Positions 1 through 8,213 of a stretch of DNA of 64,000 nucleotides are shown here, piece by piece. Every line of letters starts with the position of its first letter. Within the stretch, counting starts at the first letter, position 1. Source of the stretch: Planifilum fulgidum (GTDB lineage Bacteria > Bacillota > Bacilli > Thermoactinomycetales > DSM-44946); NCBI RefSeq assembly GCF_900113175.1, contig NZ_FOOK01000005.1, positions 107,374 through 171,373 of the forward strand, read 5' to 3'. Position numbers and translations under genes: made by a program. A model generated the notes under the pieces. That model was not told where the DNA came from. It did no database searches and saw only the letters and a list, made by a program, of their open reading frames with translations.

Positions 1-156
1 GATCGTTTCTCCTTTGATTGGATTTGCATTGCGGGGAGTTCTCTCTGTCGGGGGACTCCTTATGGTATTATAAATAAATGAATGTCTCCGTGAAAACCGG
101 GATCGGAGATCCCTCGGAAAATCACTGGCGCATTGCACGGGAGTGACCCTGGTGTG

Positions 157-1221
157 TTGGAGCGATTAAAATCGATTTGTCAGCGTTATGAGGAGCTGAG
201 CCGGCTGCTCTGCGATCCCGAAGTGATCGGTGATCCCGAGCGGCTTCGCAAGGTTTCCAAGGAGCAGGCGGATTTGGAGGAGATTTACCGGGCCGCCTGC
301 GAATATCAGGGTGTCTTGGATCAGTTGGCCGAGGCTCGCTCCATGCTGGAAGAAAAACTGGACAGCGAAACGCGCGATTGGATCCGGGATGAGATGGAGG
401 AGCTGTCCGGGCGGAAGAAGCAATTGGAGGAGCGCATCCGCCTCTTGCTGCTTCCCAAGGACCCCAACGACGAAAAGAACGTGATCGTGGAGATCCGGGC
501 GGCGGCCGGCGGGGAAGAGGCGGCTCTTTTTGCCGCCGACCTGTTTCGGATGTATACCCGCTACGCCGAAAGGCAAGGTTGGAAAACGGAGATCATGGAC
601 GCAAATTCCACGGGTCTGGGCGGTTTCAAGGAAGTGATTTTTTCCGTTCAGGGGCGGGGAGCCTACAGCCGGCTCAAGTTTGAAAGCGGAGCCCACCGGG
701 TGCAGCGGGTGCCCGCCACCGAATCGGGCGGACGGATCCACACGTCGACGGCGACGGTGGCCGTGCTTCCCGAAGCGGAAGAGGTGGATGTGGAAATCAA
801 CGAGAAGGATCTTCGCATCGACACCTTCTGCTCCAGCGGCCCGGGCGGACAGAGCGTCAACACCACCAAGTCCGCCGTCCGCATCACCCATCTGCCGACG
901 GGAATCGTCGTCTCCTGTCAGGACGAAAAATCCCAGATCAAGAACCGGGAAAAGGCGATGCGCGTGCTTCGCGCCCGCCTCTTGGACAAGAAGCGGCGGG
1001 AAGAACAGGCCAAGGTGGCGGATGCCCGCAAGAGTCAGGTGGGGACGGGGGACCGCAGCGAGCGGATCCGAACCTATAATTTTCCCCAAAGCCGGGTGAC
1101 GGACCATCGCATCGGCCTCACGCTGCACAAACTGGATCTGGTGCTGGACGGGGAGCTGGATGAAATCATCGACGCCCTGATTTTGAATGAACAGGCGGAG
1201 CTTTTGAAAAAGGCGGAGTAA
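157..1221 (+). CDS. prfA: Peptide chain release factor 1 (RF1)
   Basis: Class I release factor that reads UAA and UAG in the ribosomal A site and triggers hydrolysis of peptidyl-tRNA. The 354-residue product has the usual family length. The stop-codon recognition tripeptide PxT is present as PAT near residues 186-188, in the context [10 protein letters not shown]. The catalytic GGQ loop is SGPGGQSVN near residues 230-232. I chose the TTG at 157 because it gives the family N-terminus MLERLKS; an in-frame GTG at 154 and TTG at 133 are alternatives, with GGGAGTG (138-145) serving as ribosome binding site. It is followed 44 bp later by prmC, whose product methylates this GGQ glutamine. Confidence 0.97.
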   Translation: MERLKSICQRYEELSRLLCDPEVIGDPERLRKVSKEQADLEEIYRAACEYQGVLDQLAEARSMLEEKLDSETRDWIRDEMEELSGRKKQLEERIRLLLLPKDPNDEKNVIVEIRAAAGGEEAALFAADLFRMYTRYAERQGWKTEIMDANSTGLGGFKEVIFSVQGRGAYSRLKFESGAHRVQRVPATESGGRIHTSTATVAVLPEAEEVDVEINEKDLRIDTFCSSGPGGQSVNTTKSAVRITHLPTGIVVSCQDEKSQIKNREKAMRVLRARLLDKKRREEQAKVADARKSQVGTGDRSERIRTYNFPQSRVTDHRIGLTLHKLDLVLDGELDEIIDALILNEQAELLKKAE

Positions 1222-1265
1222 CCTTCGGCGCCGTACCTGATTCCATCGGGAAATGAGGGAGTCCA

Positions 1266-2159
1266 TTGGAGACCAAGCCGCTGAAGACCGTCGGAGAAGC
1301 CTATCGCTGGGCTTTTTCTTTTTTGCAGAAGCGGGGGTGCGATCAAGCCCTCTTTGAAGCGGAACTTCTCTTGCGCCACCTTTTGGGCAGGGATCGGACC
1401 CGTTTTTTTGCCGGAATGGAAGATCCCTTTCCGGAGGATCGGCTGCCGACATTTCGAAAGTGGCTGAATCGGCGGGCGGCCGGGGAACCGGTCCAGTATA
1501 TTCTCCGGGAACAGGAGTTTTACGGAAGGCCCTTCAAGGTGACCCCCGCCGTCTTGATTCCGCGTCCCGAAACGGAGATTTTGGCGGAGAATGTGATGCG
1601 CGAAGCGGACCGGATCGGGGGCGGCCGCCCCCTGTCCGTCTGCGATGTGGGGACGGGCAGCGGCGCCTTGGCCGTCACACTGGCGGCGGAACGCCCCCGA
1701 TGGGTCGTCTTTGCGACGGACATCTCTTCCGCGGCGCTGGCGGTGGCCCGGGAGAACGCCCGGCGCAACGGTGTGGAGGAGCGGATCCGCTTTCTCCGGG
1801 GAAAGTGGCTGGAGCCCCTTAGGCAGGGCGGAGACCGGGTCGATGTGGTGGTTTCCAACCCCCCCTACATCCCTTCAAAGGAGATCGCCGCTCTGAAGCG
1901 GGAAGTGAGGGATTTCGAGCCGCGGCTGGCCCTGGATGGGGGCGAAGACGGGCTGGATGCCTACCGACGGATCATCGAACAAATCCCGGATGTGCTCCGC
2001 TTGCCCGGCCTGGTCGCCTTTGAGGTGGGGATGGGGCAAAGCCGGCACGTCGCCGGAATGCTGGAAAGCATGCCGCTATCGGTTTCCGTCTCCATCGTTC
2101 CCGATCTGGCGGGAATCGAGCGGGTGGTTTTGGGGAGGATCGGTCCCCGAGGCCTCTAA
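1266..2159 (+). CDS. prmC: Release factor glutamine methyltransferase PrmC/HemK
   Basis: SAM-dependent methyltransferase that modifies the glutamine of the GGQ motif in RF1 and RF2. The N-terminal helical substrate domain covers about residues 1-100. The class I methyltransferase core has the SAM-binding loop DVGTGSGA (127-134) and the diagnostic catalytic NPPY motif at 198-201. TTG start at 1266, preceded by GAGGGAG at 1255-1262. The length of 297 residues is normal. The prfA-prmC pairing is the standard arrangement, so the assignment is secure. Confidence 0.96.
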   Translation: METKPLKTVGEAYRWAFSFLQKRGCDQALFEAELLLRHLLGRDRTRFFAGMEDPFPEDRLPTFRKWLNRRAAGEPVQYILREQEFYGRPFKVTPAVLIPRPETEILAENVMREADRIGGGRPLSVCDVGTGSGALAVTLAAERPRWVVFATDISSAALAVARENARRNGVEERIRFLRGKWLEPLRQGGDRVDVVVSNPPYIPSKEIAALKREVRDFEPRLALDGGEDGLDAYRRIIEQIPDVLRLPGLVAFEVGMGQSRHVAGMLESMPLSVSVSIVPDLAGIERVVLGRIGPRGL

Positions 2160-2251
2160 ATATTTGATGCGGTGTGATTAAACCTCCGGCGGCCTGTCCA
2201 TACTGGTGGATGGGATTTCATTTTTTGGACTGCCGCGAGGAGGTTTGCCCG

Positions 2252-2914
2252 ATGAAGCTTCGAACTTATCTGTTGGTTGTGGCCGCCGCCGTCAGCCTGC
2301 TTGGAATCCGTATGATGAGCGCGGACGATTTGCCGATCGCCTCCACCGCTCAGGCAACCCCTTCGTCCCCGTCCGTTCAGCTGGAGATTCCCGAGGAGGC
2401 GATCCGCCTGCGGATTCTGGCGAACAGCGATGCTCCCCGGGACCAGTGGCTGAAACGGCAGGTGAGGGACGCCGTCCTGCGGGAGATGGAGAGCTGGGTG
2501 CACCAGCCGGAGAACATCGGCGAAGCCCGCCGCCTGATCAAGAGCCGCTTGCCGCGGTTTCAGGCGATCGCCGAGGAAACCGTGCGCCGAAACGGCTTTG
2601 ATGATCCCGTCAGGGTGGATTACGGCAAGGTGCCCTTTCCGACCAAATTGTACGGGAACCGGGTGTATCCCGCCGGCGAGTACGAGGCCCTCCGAATCGT
2701 GATCGGGCGGGGGGAGGGAGGAAACTGGTGGTGCGTGCTGTTTCCCCCTCTCTGCTTCATCGACATGGAGAGCGGCGACGCCCTTTCCGCCCGGGAAGGA
2801 GGCAGGATGACCGCCAGCGCCTACACGGCGCCTTCCGCTCCGGCGGAAAAGCCCCTGGAAGTGAGATTTTTCCTCCTGGATACCCTGGAGAAAGTGTTTG
2901 CCGGATGGAAGTGA
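2252..2914 (+). CDS. spoIIR: Stage II sporulation protein R
   Basis: Forespore-made secreted signal that activates SpoIIGA in the mother cell, leading to cleavage of pro-sigma-E. The 220-residue product starts with a hydrophobic export segment (about residues 4-20) and carries the family sequence around LRILANSD, then a conserved block of the type VDYGKVPFPTKLYG. The ATG at 2252 follows an excellent AGGAGGT (2238-2244). The position directly after prmC matches the B. subtilis chromosome. I looked for a sigma-F promoter upstream and did not find a convincing one. Confidence 0.94.
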   Translation: MKLRTYLLVVAAAVSLLGIRMMSADDLPIASTAQATPSSPSVQLEIPEEAIRLRILANSDAPRDQWLKRQVRDAVLREMESWVHQPENIGEARRLIKSRLPRFQAIAEETVRRNGFDDPVRVDYGKVPFPTKLYGNRVYPAGEYEALRIVIGRGEGGNWWCVLFPPLCFIDMESGDALSAREGGRMTASAYTAPSAPAEKPLEVRFFLLDTLEKVFAGWK

Positions 2915-2955
2915 GCCCCTCCGCCCCCTCCCGTTTGGCCAAGGGACAAGCCTGT

Positions 2956-2989
2956 GCCCCTCCGCCCCCGCGGACCGGAGGGGCCTTTT
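2956..2989 (+). terminator. Intrinsic terminator after spoIIR
   Basis: A 9-bp GC stem (2956-2964 with 2976-2984) is followed by CTTTT. It separates spoIIR from the small multidrug exporter pair. Confidence 0.75.
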
Positions 2990-3104
2990 AGCTGCCGGGG
3001 CCGCCCGACGTGCAAAGGGGAAAAAGGCCTGCGGTTTTCGATCCAAAACGTGATAGAATGGTCTTCGGTGACCTTCGGGGGAAAGGAGAAGGTTTGGAAA
3101 GGAA

Positions 3105-3455
3105 ATGAGCGGAGAGAAAACAGTGAAGCCGCCCAGTCCGGGCCGTGCCTGGGCGTACGTGTTGATCGGCGGGGCGCTGGAAATCGTTTGGGCGTCGGGC
3201 TTCAAGTACGATGAGGTGCCGGACCTCCTCGTCATTATTTCCCTTTTGGTCAGCTTCGATTTGATCATCCGGGCCGCCAGGGTTCTCCCGGTCGGAACCA
3301 CCTACGCCGTTTTCACCGCGATCGGCACCGTCGGCACGGTGGTGGTCGAGGCGGTCGCCGAAGGGCGGATCGGGCCGCTGAAAGTGATCCTGCTCCTCCT
3401 TCTGCTTCTGTGCATCGTGGGTTTGAAGGTGACCGAAGGGGAGGGGGGACGCTGA
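3105..3455 (+). CDS. Small multidrug resistance (SMR) exporter subunit, YkkC-like
   Basis: Four-helix membrane protein of the SMR/EmrE superfamily, a proton-coupled exporter of cationic compounds. The membrane-embedded glutamate of the first helix is present (GGALEIVWASG). The signature PVGTTYAVFTAIGTVGTVV is close to the YkkC type. 116 residues with hydrophobic segments throughout. The ATG at 3105 follows GGAAAGGA. The stop overlaps the next SMR gene by one base (TGATG), so the two subunits probably form an asymmetric heterodimer as in YkkCD or EbrAB. Substrate unknown; guanidinium export cannot be decided from sequence alone. Confidence 0.88.
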   Translation: MSGEKTVKPPSPGRAWAYVLIGGALEIVWASGFKYDEVPDLLVIISLLVSFDLIIRAARVLPVGTTYAVFTAIGTVGTVVVEAVAEGRIGPLKVILLLLLLLCIVGLKVTEGEGGR

Positions 3456-3769
3456 TGGACTGGTTGCTGCTGGTGATGGCCGGCCTGTTTGAGGTGGTCG
3501 GCGTGATCGGCCTCAAGCGGGTGTCCGAGCGGAACAATTGGACGAACAACATCCTCATGATCGGAGGATTTCTCGTCAGCTTCCGATTGCTACTGCAGGC
3601 GATGGAAACCATCTCCCTTTCCACCGCCTACGCGGTGTGGACGGGGATCGGAACCGTGGGCGGAGCGGTGGTGGGCATGATCTTTTTCAAGGAATCAAAG
3701 AAGCCCCTCCGCCTTCTGTGCATTCTGGGGATCGTCGTTTGCGTGGCTGCCCTGAGGTTTGTGGAATAG
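3455..3769 (+). CDS. Small multidrug resistance (SMR) exporter subunit, YkkD-like
   Basis: Partner subunit of the preceding gene, 104 residues with four transmembrane helices. The helix 1 glutamate lies in AGLFEVVGVIGLKR, and the signature STAYAVWTGIGTVGGAVVG matches YkkD-type proteins. The ATG at 3455 shares its A with the stop codon of the upstream gene, indicating translational coupling. The pair stands alone between two terminators, so it is a bicistronic unit. Confidence 0.88.
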   Translation: MDWLLLVMAGLFEVVGVIGLKRVSERNNWTNNILMIGGFLVSFRLLLQAMETISLSTAYAVWTGIGTVGGAVVGMIFFKESKKPLRLLCILGIVVCVAALRFVE

Positions 3770-3825
3770 CCGACGCGCCCAAAGGGCGGTGCTCCGCGGA
3801 TCCGGGCCGTTCACCCGTTCGGCTG

Positions 3826-3853
3826 GCTCGCTCGGCTGAGCGGGCTTTTTTTC
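3826..3853 (+). terminator. Intrinsic terminator after the SMR pair
   Basis: An 8-bp stem (3826-3833 with 3838-3845), loop GGCT, followed by eight T residues. Confidence 0.85.
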
Positions 3854-3933
3854 AAAAAAATGAGTTCCGCGGTTCTGTCCAGCCCCTCTGCCTCATATCA
3901 TAAAGGGACAAAGCCGAAAAGGGGGCGTGTCCC

Positions 3934-4464
3934 ATGTTTGTGATCCGGACGGCCTCAAGCGGGGATGTTCCCGCCATTTTGCGGCTGCTTCAGGAAGCGG
4001 GCCTGCGGGGAGAGGGCGTGGACAAGCATCCGGACAGCTTTTGGGTGTTGGAGGAGATCGGAAACCCTCCCCGCATCGCGGGAACCCTCGGGATGGAGGT
4101 TTACGGGCGGACGGGGCTCCTCCGCTCCTTCGTCGTGGAGCGGGAGCGATGGAATCCGCAAGTGGGCGTCCGATTTTTCCTCCTGGCCCTGTCCGCCGCC
4201 CGGGAAAGGGGAATCGACGAACTGTATCTGGCCGCCCCGGGTTTTCTTCCCTTTTTTGAGGCGATCGGATTTACGGAGGTGGAGGAGGGCCAATTGCCCG
4301 AACCGATCCGCGAATTCAGCCATCTGAGGCGGGCGGCGGGGAGCGGAGAGGCGAGACTGATGCGGTGCCGCCTGCATCGGGTGTTCGACGCGAGGGAAGA
4401 GGCGCCCTCCCTTCGGCGAAACCCTGAGGGCAGGGGCAATTCCGCCGGCGGATGCGGACAGTGA
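3934..4464 (+). CDS. GNAT-family N-acetyltransferase (YwlB-like position)
   Basis: A 176-residue GNAT protein. It opens with FVIRTASSGDVPAILRLLQEAGL, the typical beta1-alpha1 of acetyl-CoA acetyltransferases, and shows the late-fold pattern ELYLAAPGFLPFFEAIGF, in which a residue after the last helix closes the cofactor site. The locus matches ywlB, which sits just before ywlC in B. subtilis, so it is probably its orthologue. Substrate unknown; resemblance to the GNAT domain of N-acetylglutamate synthases is only general. The C-terminal 30 residues are Arg-, Glu- and Gly-rich and look disordered. Confidence 0.8.
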   Translation: MFVIRTASSGDVPAILRLLQEAGLRGEGVDKHPDSFWVLEEIGNPPRIAGTLGMEVYGRTGLLRSFVVERERWNPQVGVRFFLLALSAARERGIDELYLAAPGFLPFFEAIGFTEVEEGQLPEPIREFSHLRRAAGSGEARLMRCRLHRVFDAREEAPSLRRNPEGRGNSAGGCGQ

Positions 4465-4586
4465 GCTCCGGCCGGCTTTCTTTTGTCCCGAAAGCGAAGG
4501 GCGGCGGGCGGGAAATGGGAAAGCCCCGGGTCCCGCCGCTTCCTGTGGTATGATAAAGGGAAAAGATTTCGGGCAGGTGAGGACAA

Positions 4587-5660
4587 GTGGGCAAGACGGC
4601 GCTTCGGTGGCGAATCGGGCAACCTGCCGATGCGGAGGAGCTGAGGAAACATCCGGCGATCCGGGAAGCGGCCCGCATGCTCCGGGAGGGGAAGCTGGTG
4701 GCCTTTCCGACGGAAACGGTCTACGGTTTGGGCGCCGATGCCCGGTCGGAGGAGGCCGTCTCCAGAATCTTTGCCGCGAAGGGGAGGCCCGGGGACAATC
4801 CCCTCATCGTACATATCGGCCATCTCTGTCAATTGCGGGATTTGGTCGCGGAGCTCCCGCCGAAGGGGGAGTTGCTGGTCCGCCGCTTTTGGCCTGGACC
4901 GCTCACGCTGGTTCTTCCCCACAGGGGGACAGTGGTCCGGAAGGTGACCGCCGGACTGGAAACGGTGGGAGTGCGGATGCCCTCTCATCCGGTGGCGCTG
5001 GCGTTGCTTCAGGAAAGCGGCGTGCCGGTGGCCGCGCCCAGCGCCAACCGGTCGGGGCGTCCCAGCCCGACGGAGGCGGATCACGTTTGGGAGGATCTGG
5101 GGGAGGCAATCGACGGCCTTCTGGATGCGGGACCCACCGGAGTGGGCCTGGAATCCACGGTGGTGGACGTCACCGGCTCCGTCCCCCTGCTGCTGCGACC
5201 GGGGGGCGTCACCCTGGAGGAACTGCGGGAGGCGGTGGGAGAGGTGCGGGTGGATCCGGGACTGGAAGGCGATGACCATCCGCCCCGCTCGCCGGGAATG
5301 AAATACCGTCACTACGCCCCCGAAGGAGAGATGTGGCTGGTGGAGGGAAGCGGGGAAACGCTGGTCCGCCGCATCCGGGAATTGGCGGAGGATGCCCGGA
5401 GGGCCGGCCGGCGGGTGGGCATTCTCACCACCGAGGAAAACCTTTCCCGTTATCGGGCCGACCGGGTGGTGGCCCTGGGCCGAAGATCCGATCCGGAAAG
5501 CGTCGCCCGCAACCTGTACCGGGCGCTCCGGGAAATGGACCGGGCGGGGGTGGACTACATCCTGGCGGAAACCTTTCCTGCGGAAGGAATTTTCCGTTCG
5601 GTGATGAACCGCCTCCACAAGGCGGCCGGCGGACGGGTCATCCGCGCCGAAGGTCCGTGA
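4587..5660 (+). CDS. ywlC: L-threonylcarbamoyladenylate synthase (Sua5/YwlC)
   Basis: Makes threonylcarbamoyl-AMP from threonine, bicarbonate and ATP, the first step of t6A37 modification in ANN-decoding tRNAs. The YrdC-type domain (about residues 20-210) shows LVAFPTETVYGLGADA, the KGRP motif and the late PSANRSGRPSPT block. It is the long Sua5 form: after a SPGMKYRHYAP linker comes the C-terminal Rossmann-like Sua5 domain. GTG start at 4587 after CAGGTGAGG. A TATGAT hexamer around 4549 could be its -10. Synteny with B. subtilis ywlC supports the call. Confidence 0.94.
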   Translation: MGKTALRWRIGQPADAEELRKHPAIREAARMLREGKLVAFPTETVYGLGADARSEEAVSRIFAAKGRPGDNPLIVHIGHLCQLRDLVAELPPKGELLVRRFWPGPLTLVLPHRGTVVRKVTAGLETVGVRMPSHPVALALLQESGVPVAAPSANRSGRPSPTEADHVWEDLGEAIDGLLDAGPTGVGLESTVVDVTGSVPLLLRPGGVTLEELREAVGEVRVDPGLEGDDHPPRSPGMKYRHYAPEGEMWLVEGSGETLVRRIRELAEDARRAGRRVGILTTEENLSRYRADRVVALGRRSDPESVARNLYRALREMDRAGVDYILAETFPAEGIFRSVMNRLHKAAGGRVIRAEGP

Positions 5661-6046
5661 TTTCCTCGCACGGGGTCATCCCCGCGGGCGGGGCTCCATG
5701 ACGTGCCGGTCCGTTTTTTTGAGGATTGGAAGGAGAGAAGGCCGATGAGGCGGCCGGCCTTCCGGGGACGACAAAAGGGGAGGGCCGGTGACCGGTGCGG
5801 CCGCCGCGCGAAAAAGCGCCCCCGGGAGATGGGGGCCAAGGCGAAGCGGTTTTCCAGCGGATTTTTTTCACGACGGCCGGGAGGGGTCTTTTCCGGGCGG
5901 CCAAAAGGGGCCGCGGCTGGATGTCGGTTTCAGTTCCGTTTCGGGAGGAGGGGGGCGAAGGGCCCGCGCCCATTGGGGGGCGCGGTTCTTTTTTTTTCCT
6001 TCGGAGCATATCCATATGCAGACAAGCCGGATGAGGGGGAAGGGTC
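5661..6046 (+). other. Long non-coding leader upstream of mntP
   Basis: This 386-bp gap contains no convincing gene. The open frame 5703-6080 runs out of frame into mntP, lacks homology and is Arg/Gly-rich as expected from GC bias. The gap ends in a strong intrinsic terminator (5964-5997) only 49 bp before the mntP start. A region near 5772-5895 begins AAAAGGGGAG and ends with TCTTTTCC, which could pair and faintly recalls the closing helix of the yybP-ykoY Mn riboswitch, but other conserved parts are not evident. Confidence 0.4.
5964..5997 (+). terminator. Intrinsic terminator just upstream of mntP
   Basis: A perfect 8-bp stem CCGCGCCC (5964-5971) / GGGCGCGG (5978-5985), 6-nt loop, then TTC and nine or more T. 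It lies inside the mntP leader and could be either the end of the ywlC transcript or the expression platform of a leader-based switch. Confidence 0.85.
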
Positions 6047-6607
6047 ATGGAGTTCACGTTGCCCCAGTGGGGACAGTTGATCACCTTAATCATGATGGCC
6101 TTCGCGCTCGGCATGGACGCCTTCTCCCTCGGGATCGGCCTGGGAATGAAAGGAATGGTGACGCAACAGTTGTTCGCGATGAGCGGCGCGATCGGCATCA
6201 TGCACGTCCTGATGCCCTTGGCGGGCATGACCCTCGGGAGGAATATGAACGGCTTGGTCGGAGATGTGGCGGTATGGGTCGGCGGGGGTTTGTTATGTTT
6301 CCTGGGTGGGAATATGTTGTGGAGCAGCCTGCGGGAAGCAGGCGCGTCGACCGATTCCGTCACCAGCCTGTGGGGGATGCTTGTTTCCTCCTTCAGCGTC
6401 AGTTTGGATTCCCTGTCGGCGGGATTTTCCCTCGGCATGTTGTCCACGGACACTCCCCTGGCTTTGGGGTTGATGGGTTTCTTCGGCGGGATGATGGGAG
6501 GGTTGGGCATGGTGCTGGGGAAGTTCCTGGGGAGCTGGGCGGGCAACTACGGCGAGGCGTTGGGCGGATTGATCCTGATGCTTTTGGGCTTCAAATTCCT
6601 GCTGTGA
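6047..6607 (+). CDS. mntP: Manganese efflux pump MntP
   Basis: Six-helix membrane exporter of Mn(II) (DUF204 family), 186 residues. Two internally related halves carry the metal-site aspartates: FALGMDAFSLGIGLGM near residue 25 and SVSLDSLSAGFSLGM in helix 4, the hallmark inverted repeat of the family. Synteny with ywlD of B. subtilis supports it. The ATG at 6047 follows GAGGGGGAAGGG. It is followed 10 bp later by a ZIP transporter, probably in the same transcript. Confidence 0.93.
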   Translation: MEFTLPQWGQLITLIMMAFALGMDAFSLGIGLGMKGMVTQQLFAMSGAIGIMHVLMPLAGMTLGRNMNGLVGDVAVWVGGGLLCFLGGNMLWSSLREAGASTDSVTSLWGMLVSSFSVSLDSLSAGFSLGMLSTDTPLALGLMGFFGGMMGGLGMVLGKFLGSWAGNYGEALGGLILMLLGFKFLL

Positions 6608-6617
6608 GGTCCTGCCG

Positions 6618-7337
6618 ATGAGTGAAGCGATCGCATACAGCACCCTTTCCGGCATGTCCACCCTGCTCGGGGCCCTCGTTGTGCTGAGGTTCGGTTCCCT
6701 GTCCCAGCGGGGGCTCTCCTTTTCCCTGGGGATGTCGGTGGGCGTCATGCTGACCGTCTCCCTGGGGAGCCTCCTTTCCACCGCTGTCCGCTACGGGAGT
6801 TGGGCCCACGTGATGTTGGGCATGTCCGCCGCCCTGTTGTTGATGATCCTCCTGCACCGCTTCGAAGGGAGGAATGGGGGCGGCGGAAAGCGCTCCACCT
6901 TTGCCCGGCTGGGTTTTCTCATGGTTTTGGCGATGGCGGCCCACAACGCGCCGGAGGGAGTGGCCATCGGCATCGGCTTTCACACCGAGCACCGGCTGGG
7001 AATTCTCCTGGCCCTGTCGATGGCGGTGCACAACGTGCCCGAGGGAATCGGAATGGCAGCTCCGCTGAAGGTTTCCGGCCACTCGCCCCTTCGCATTCTC
7101 CTTACGGCCGCCGCCACGGGAGGAATGCTTCCCCTGGGCGCCTGGATCGGCGAAGCGTTTTTGGCGGATCGGCCCGATGTGGTGTCCGCCGGACTGGTGT
7201 TCGCCATCACGACGATCCTGTGGGTGGCCACCCAGGAAGTGGGTCCCAGGGCATGGGAAATGGACCGGCGCGCGGCTTCCGCCGGGGCGATATTGGGGGT
7301 GCTTTTCATGTATATCATCGAAAGAATTCACGGATAA
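6618..7337 (+). CDS. ZIP-family divalent metal transporter
   Basis: A 239-residue, eight-helix ZIP protein, normally an importer of Zn, Fe or Mn into the cytoplasm. The two metal-binding helix signatures are clear: MAAHNAPEGVAIGIG in helix 4 and MAVHNVPEGIGMA in helix 5, both with the H-N-x-P-E-G core. A short Gly/Arg/Lys-rich cytoplasmic loop (EGRNGGGGKRS) precedes helix 4. It starts 10 bp after mntP, so importer-like and exporter proteins for divalent metals appear to be co-transcribed. Metal specificity cannot be read from the sequence. Confidence 0.88.
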   Translation: MSEAIAYSTLSGMSTLLGALVVLRFGSLSQRGLSFSLGMSVGVMLTVSLGSLLSTAVRYGSWAHVMLGMSAALLLMILLHRFEGRNGGGGKRSTFARLGFLMVLAMAAHNAPEGVAIGIGFHTEHRLGILLALSMAVHNVPEGIGMAAPLKVSGHSPLRILLTAAATGGMLPLGAWIGEAFLADRPDVVSAGLVFAITTILWVATQEVGPRAWEMDRRAASAGAILGVLFMYIIERIHG

Positions 7338-7356
7338 TGGAGGAGCAAAGGGGGAG

Positions 7357-8016
7357 ATGGACCCGGTGAAAAACGTTCTGCTGGTCTGTACCGGCAACAC
7401 CTGCCGCAGCCCGATGGCCGAAGCGATTCTGGCGCGCCTGGCGGGGGAGGAGGGGCTGAAGGTGTCCGTCCGTTCCGCGGGGCTGTTCGCGATGGATGGC
7501 GCGGAAGCCTCGGAAAACACCCGCCGGGTGCTCGGAGAACGGGGAATCCGTTTTTCCCACCGCGCCCGGTCGATCCGTCCGGAACTGATCGATTGGGCCG
7601 ACCTCATTTTGACGATGACGCTGGACCACAAACGCCGCCTCATCTCGATGAATCCCGAGAGCGTCGGAAAGGTGTTCACCCTGAAGGAATATGCGCTGAC
7701 CGACGGTGAAACGAGGGAGCGGATCAGGCGGTTGGAACAGATGACCGCGGAGCTGGAGACGCGCAGGGCCTTGGGCTCCGGAAAGGGGAAATCTTCCGAT
7801 GCGGGGGATGCGATCCGTTCCCTGGAGGAGTCGATCCGCCGGGAGCGGGAAGCCCTCGAGAAGGAAGGCGTCCCGCTGGAGGATCTGGATATTCCGGATC
7901 CCTTCGGCGGGGATCTGGAAACCTACCGCCGCTGTGCCGATCGGTTGGAGGAGCTGCTGCGCCGGATTGTCGAGCGTTGGCGGCGGGAAGAGGAAACGCG
8001 GAAGGATGGGCATTGA
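7357..8016 (+). CDS. ywlE: Protein-arginine phosphatase YwlE with an inserted coiled coil
   Basis: Low-molecular-weight phosphatase fold. The P-loop VCTGNTCRSPMAE has the nucleophile Cys11 and Arg17. The threonine in NTC is the residue that favours phospho-arginine over phosphotyrosine in YwlE. The general-acid Asp is in IPDPFGG (about 181). YwlE reverses McsB arginine phosphorylation, which targets proteins to ClpCP. About 60 residues (about 115-175), rich in Glu and Arg and predicted to be helical, are inserted between the TLKEYA strand and the DPFGG loop, so the product is 219 residues against about 150 normally. ATG 7357 used; GTG 7366 has a better spaced GGGGAG. Confidence 0.9.
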   Translation: MDPVKNVLLVCTGNTCRSPMAEAILARLAGEEGLKVSVRSAGLFAMDGAEASENTRRVLGERGIRFSHRARSIRPELIDWADLILTMTLDHKRRLISMNPESVGKVFTLKEYALTDGETRERIRRLEQMTAELETRRALGSGKGKSSDAGDAIRSLEESIRREREALEKEGVPLEDLDIPDPFGGDLETYRRCADRLEELLRRIVERWRREEETRKDGH

Positions 8017-8044
8017 AGGTTTTTGCGGCCTGTGATCCCGTCGT

Positions 8045-8073
8045 TTGACATCCCTCCCCGGCTGGGGTATCCT
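8045..8073 (+). promoter_or_regulatory. Sigma-A promoter upstream of rpiB
   Basis: TTGACA (8045-8050), 17-bp spacer, TATCCT (8068-8073). It gives rpiB-ywlG its own transcription start with a leader of about 130 nt. Confidence 0.75.
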
Positions 8074-8120
8074 AGGTGCGAACACGGAGCGGCCGCGCCG
8101 CTGCGCGTGCAGGGGATGCC

Positions 8121-8181
8121 CGCCGCCGCTTCGGCGGCGCTTGCCGTCTTTGCGGAAGTTTCCCCCGGAGAGGGGGCTCCG
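8121..8181 (+). promoter_or_regulatory. Two leader hairpins before rpiB
   Basis: The rpiB leader holds a 7-9 bp GC hairpin (8121-8139) and a second hairpin (8153-8181: CGGA/TCCG outer arm, CCCCC/GGGGG inner arm) followed by TTATTTT. The second looks like a weak terminator or attenuator ending about 32 nt before the rpiB start codon. Function unknown. Confidence 0.45.
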
Positions 8182-8213
8182 TTATTTTGGATCGGTTTCA
8201 GGGGGGCTGAGGG

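Noticed and set aside
2990..3104. Guanidine (ykkC-type) riboswitch before the SMR pair
   Set aside because: The gene pair invites it, but the conserved sequence blocks of guanidine-I and the paired ACGR hairpin loops of guanidine-II are not present; only a terminator and a weak promoter are seen.
5703..6080. 125-codon open frame before mntP
   Set aside because: Arg/Gly/Pro-rich, no homology, runs through a strong terminator and into mntP in another frame.
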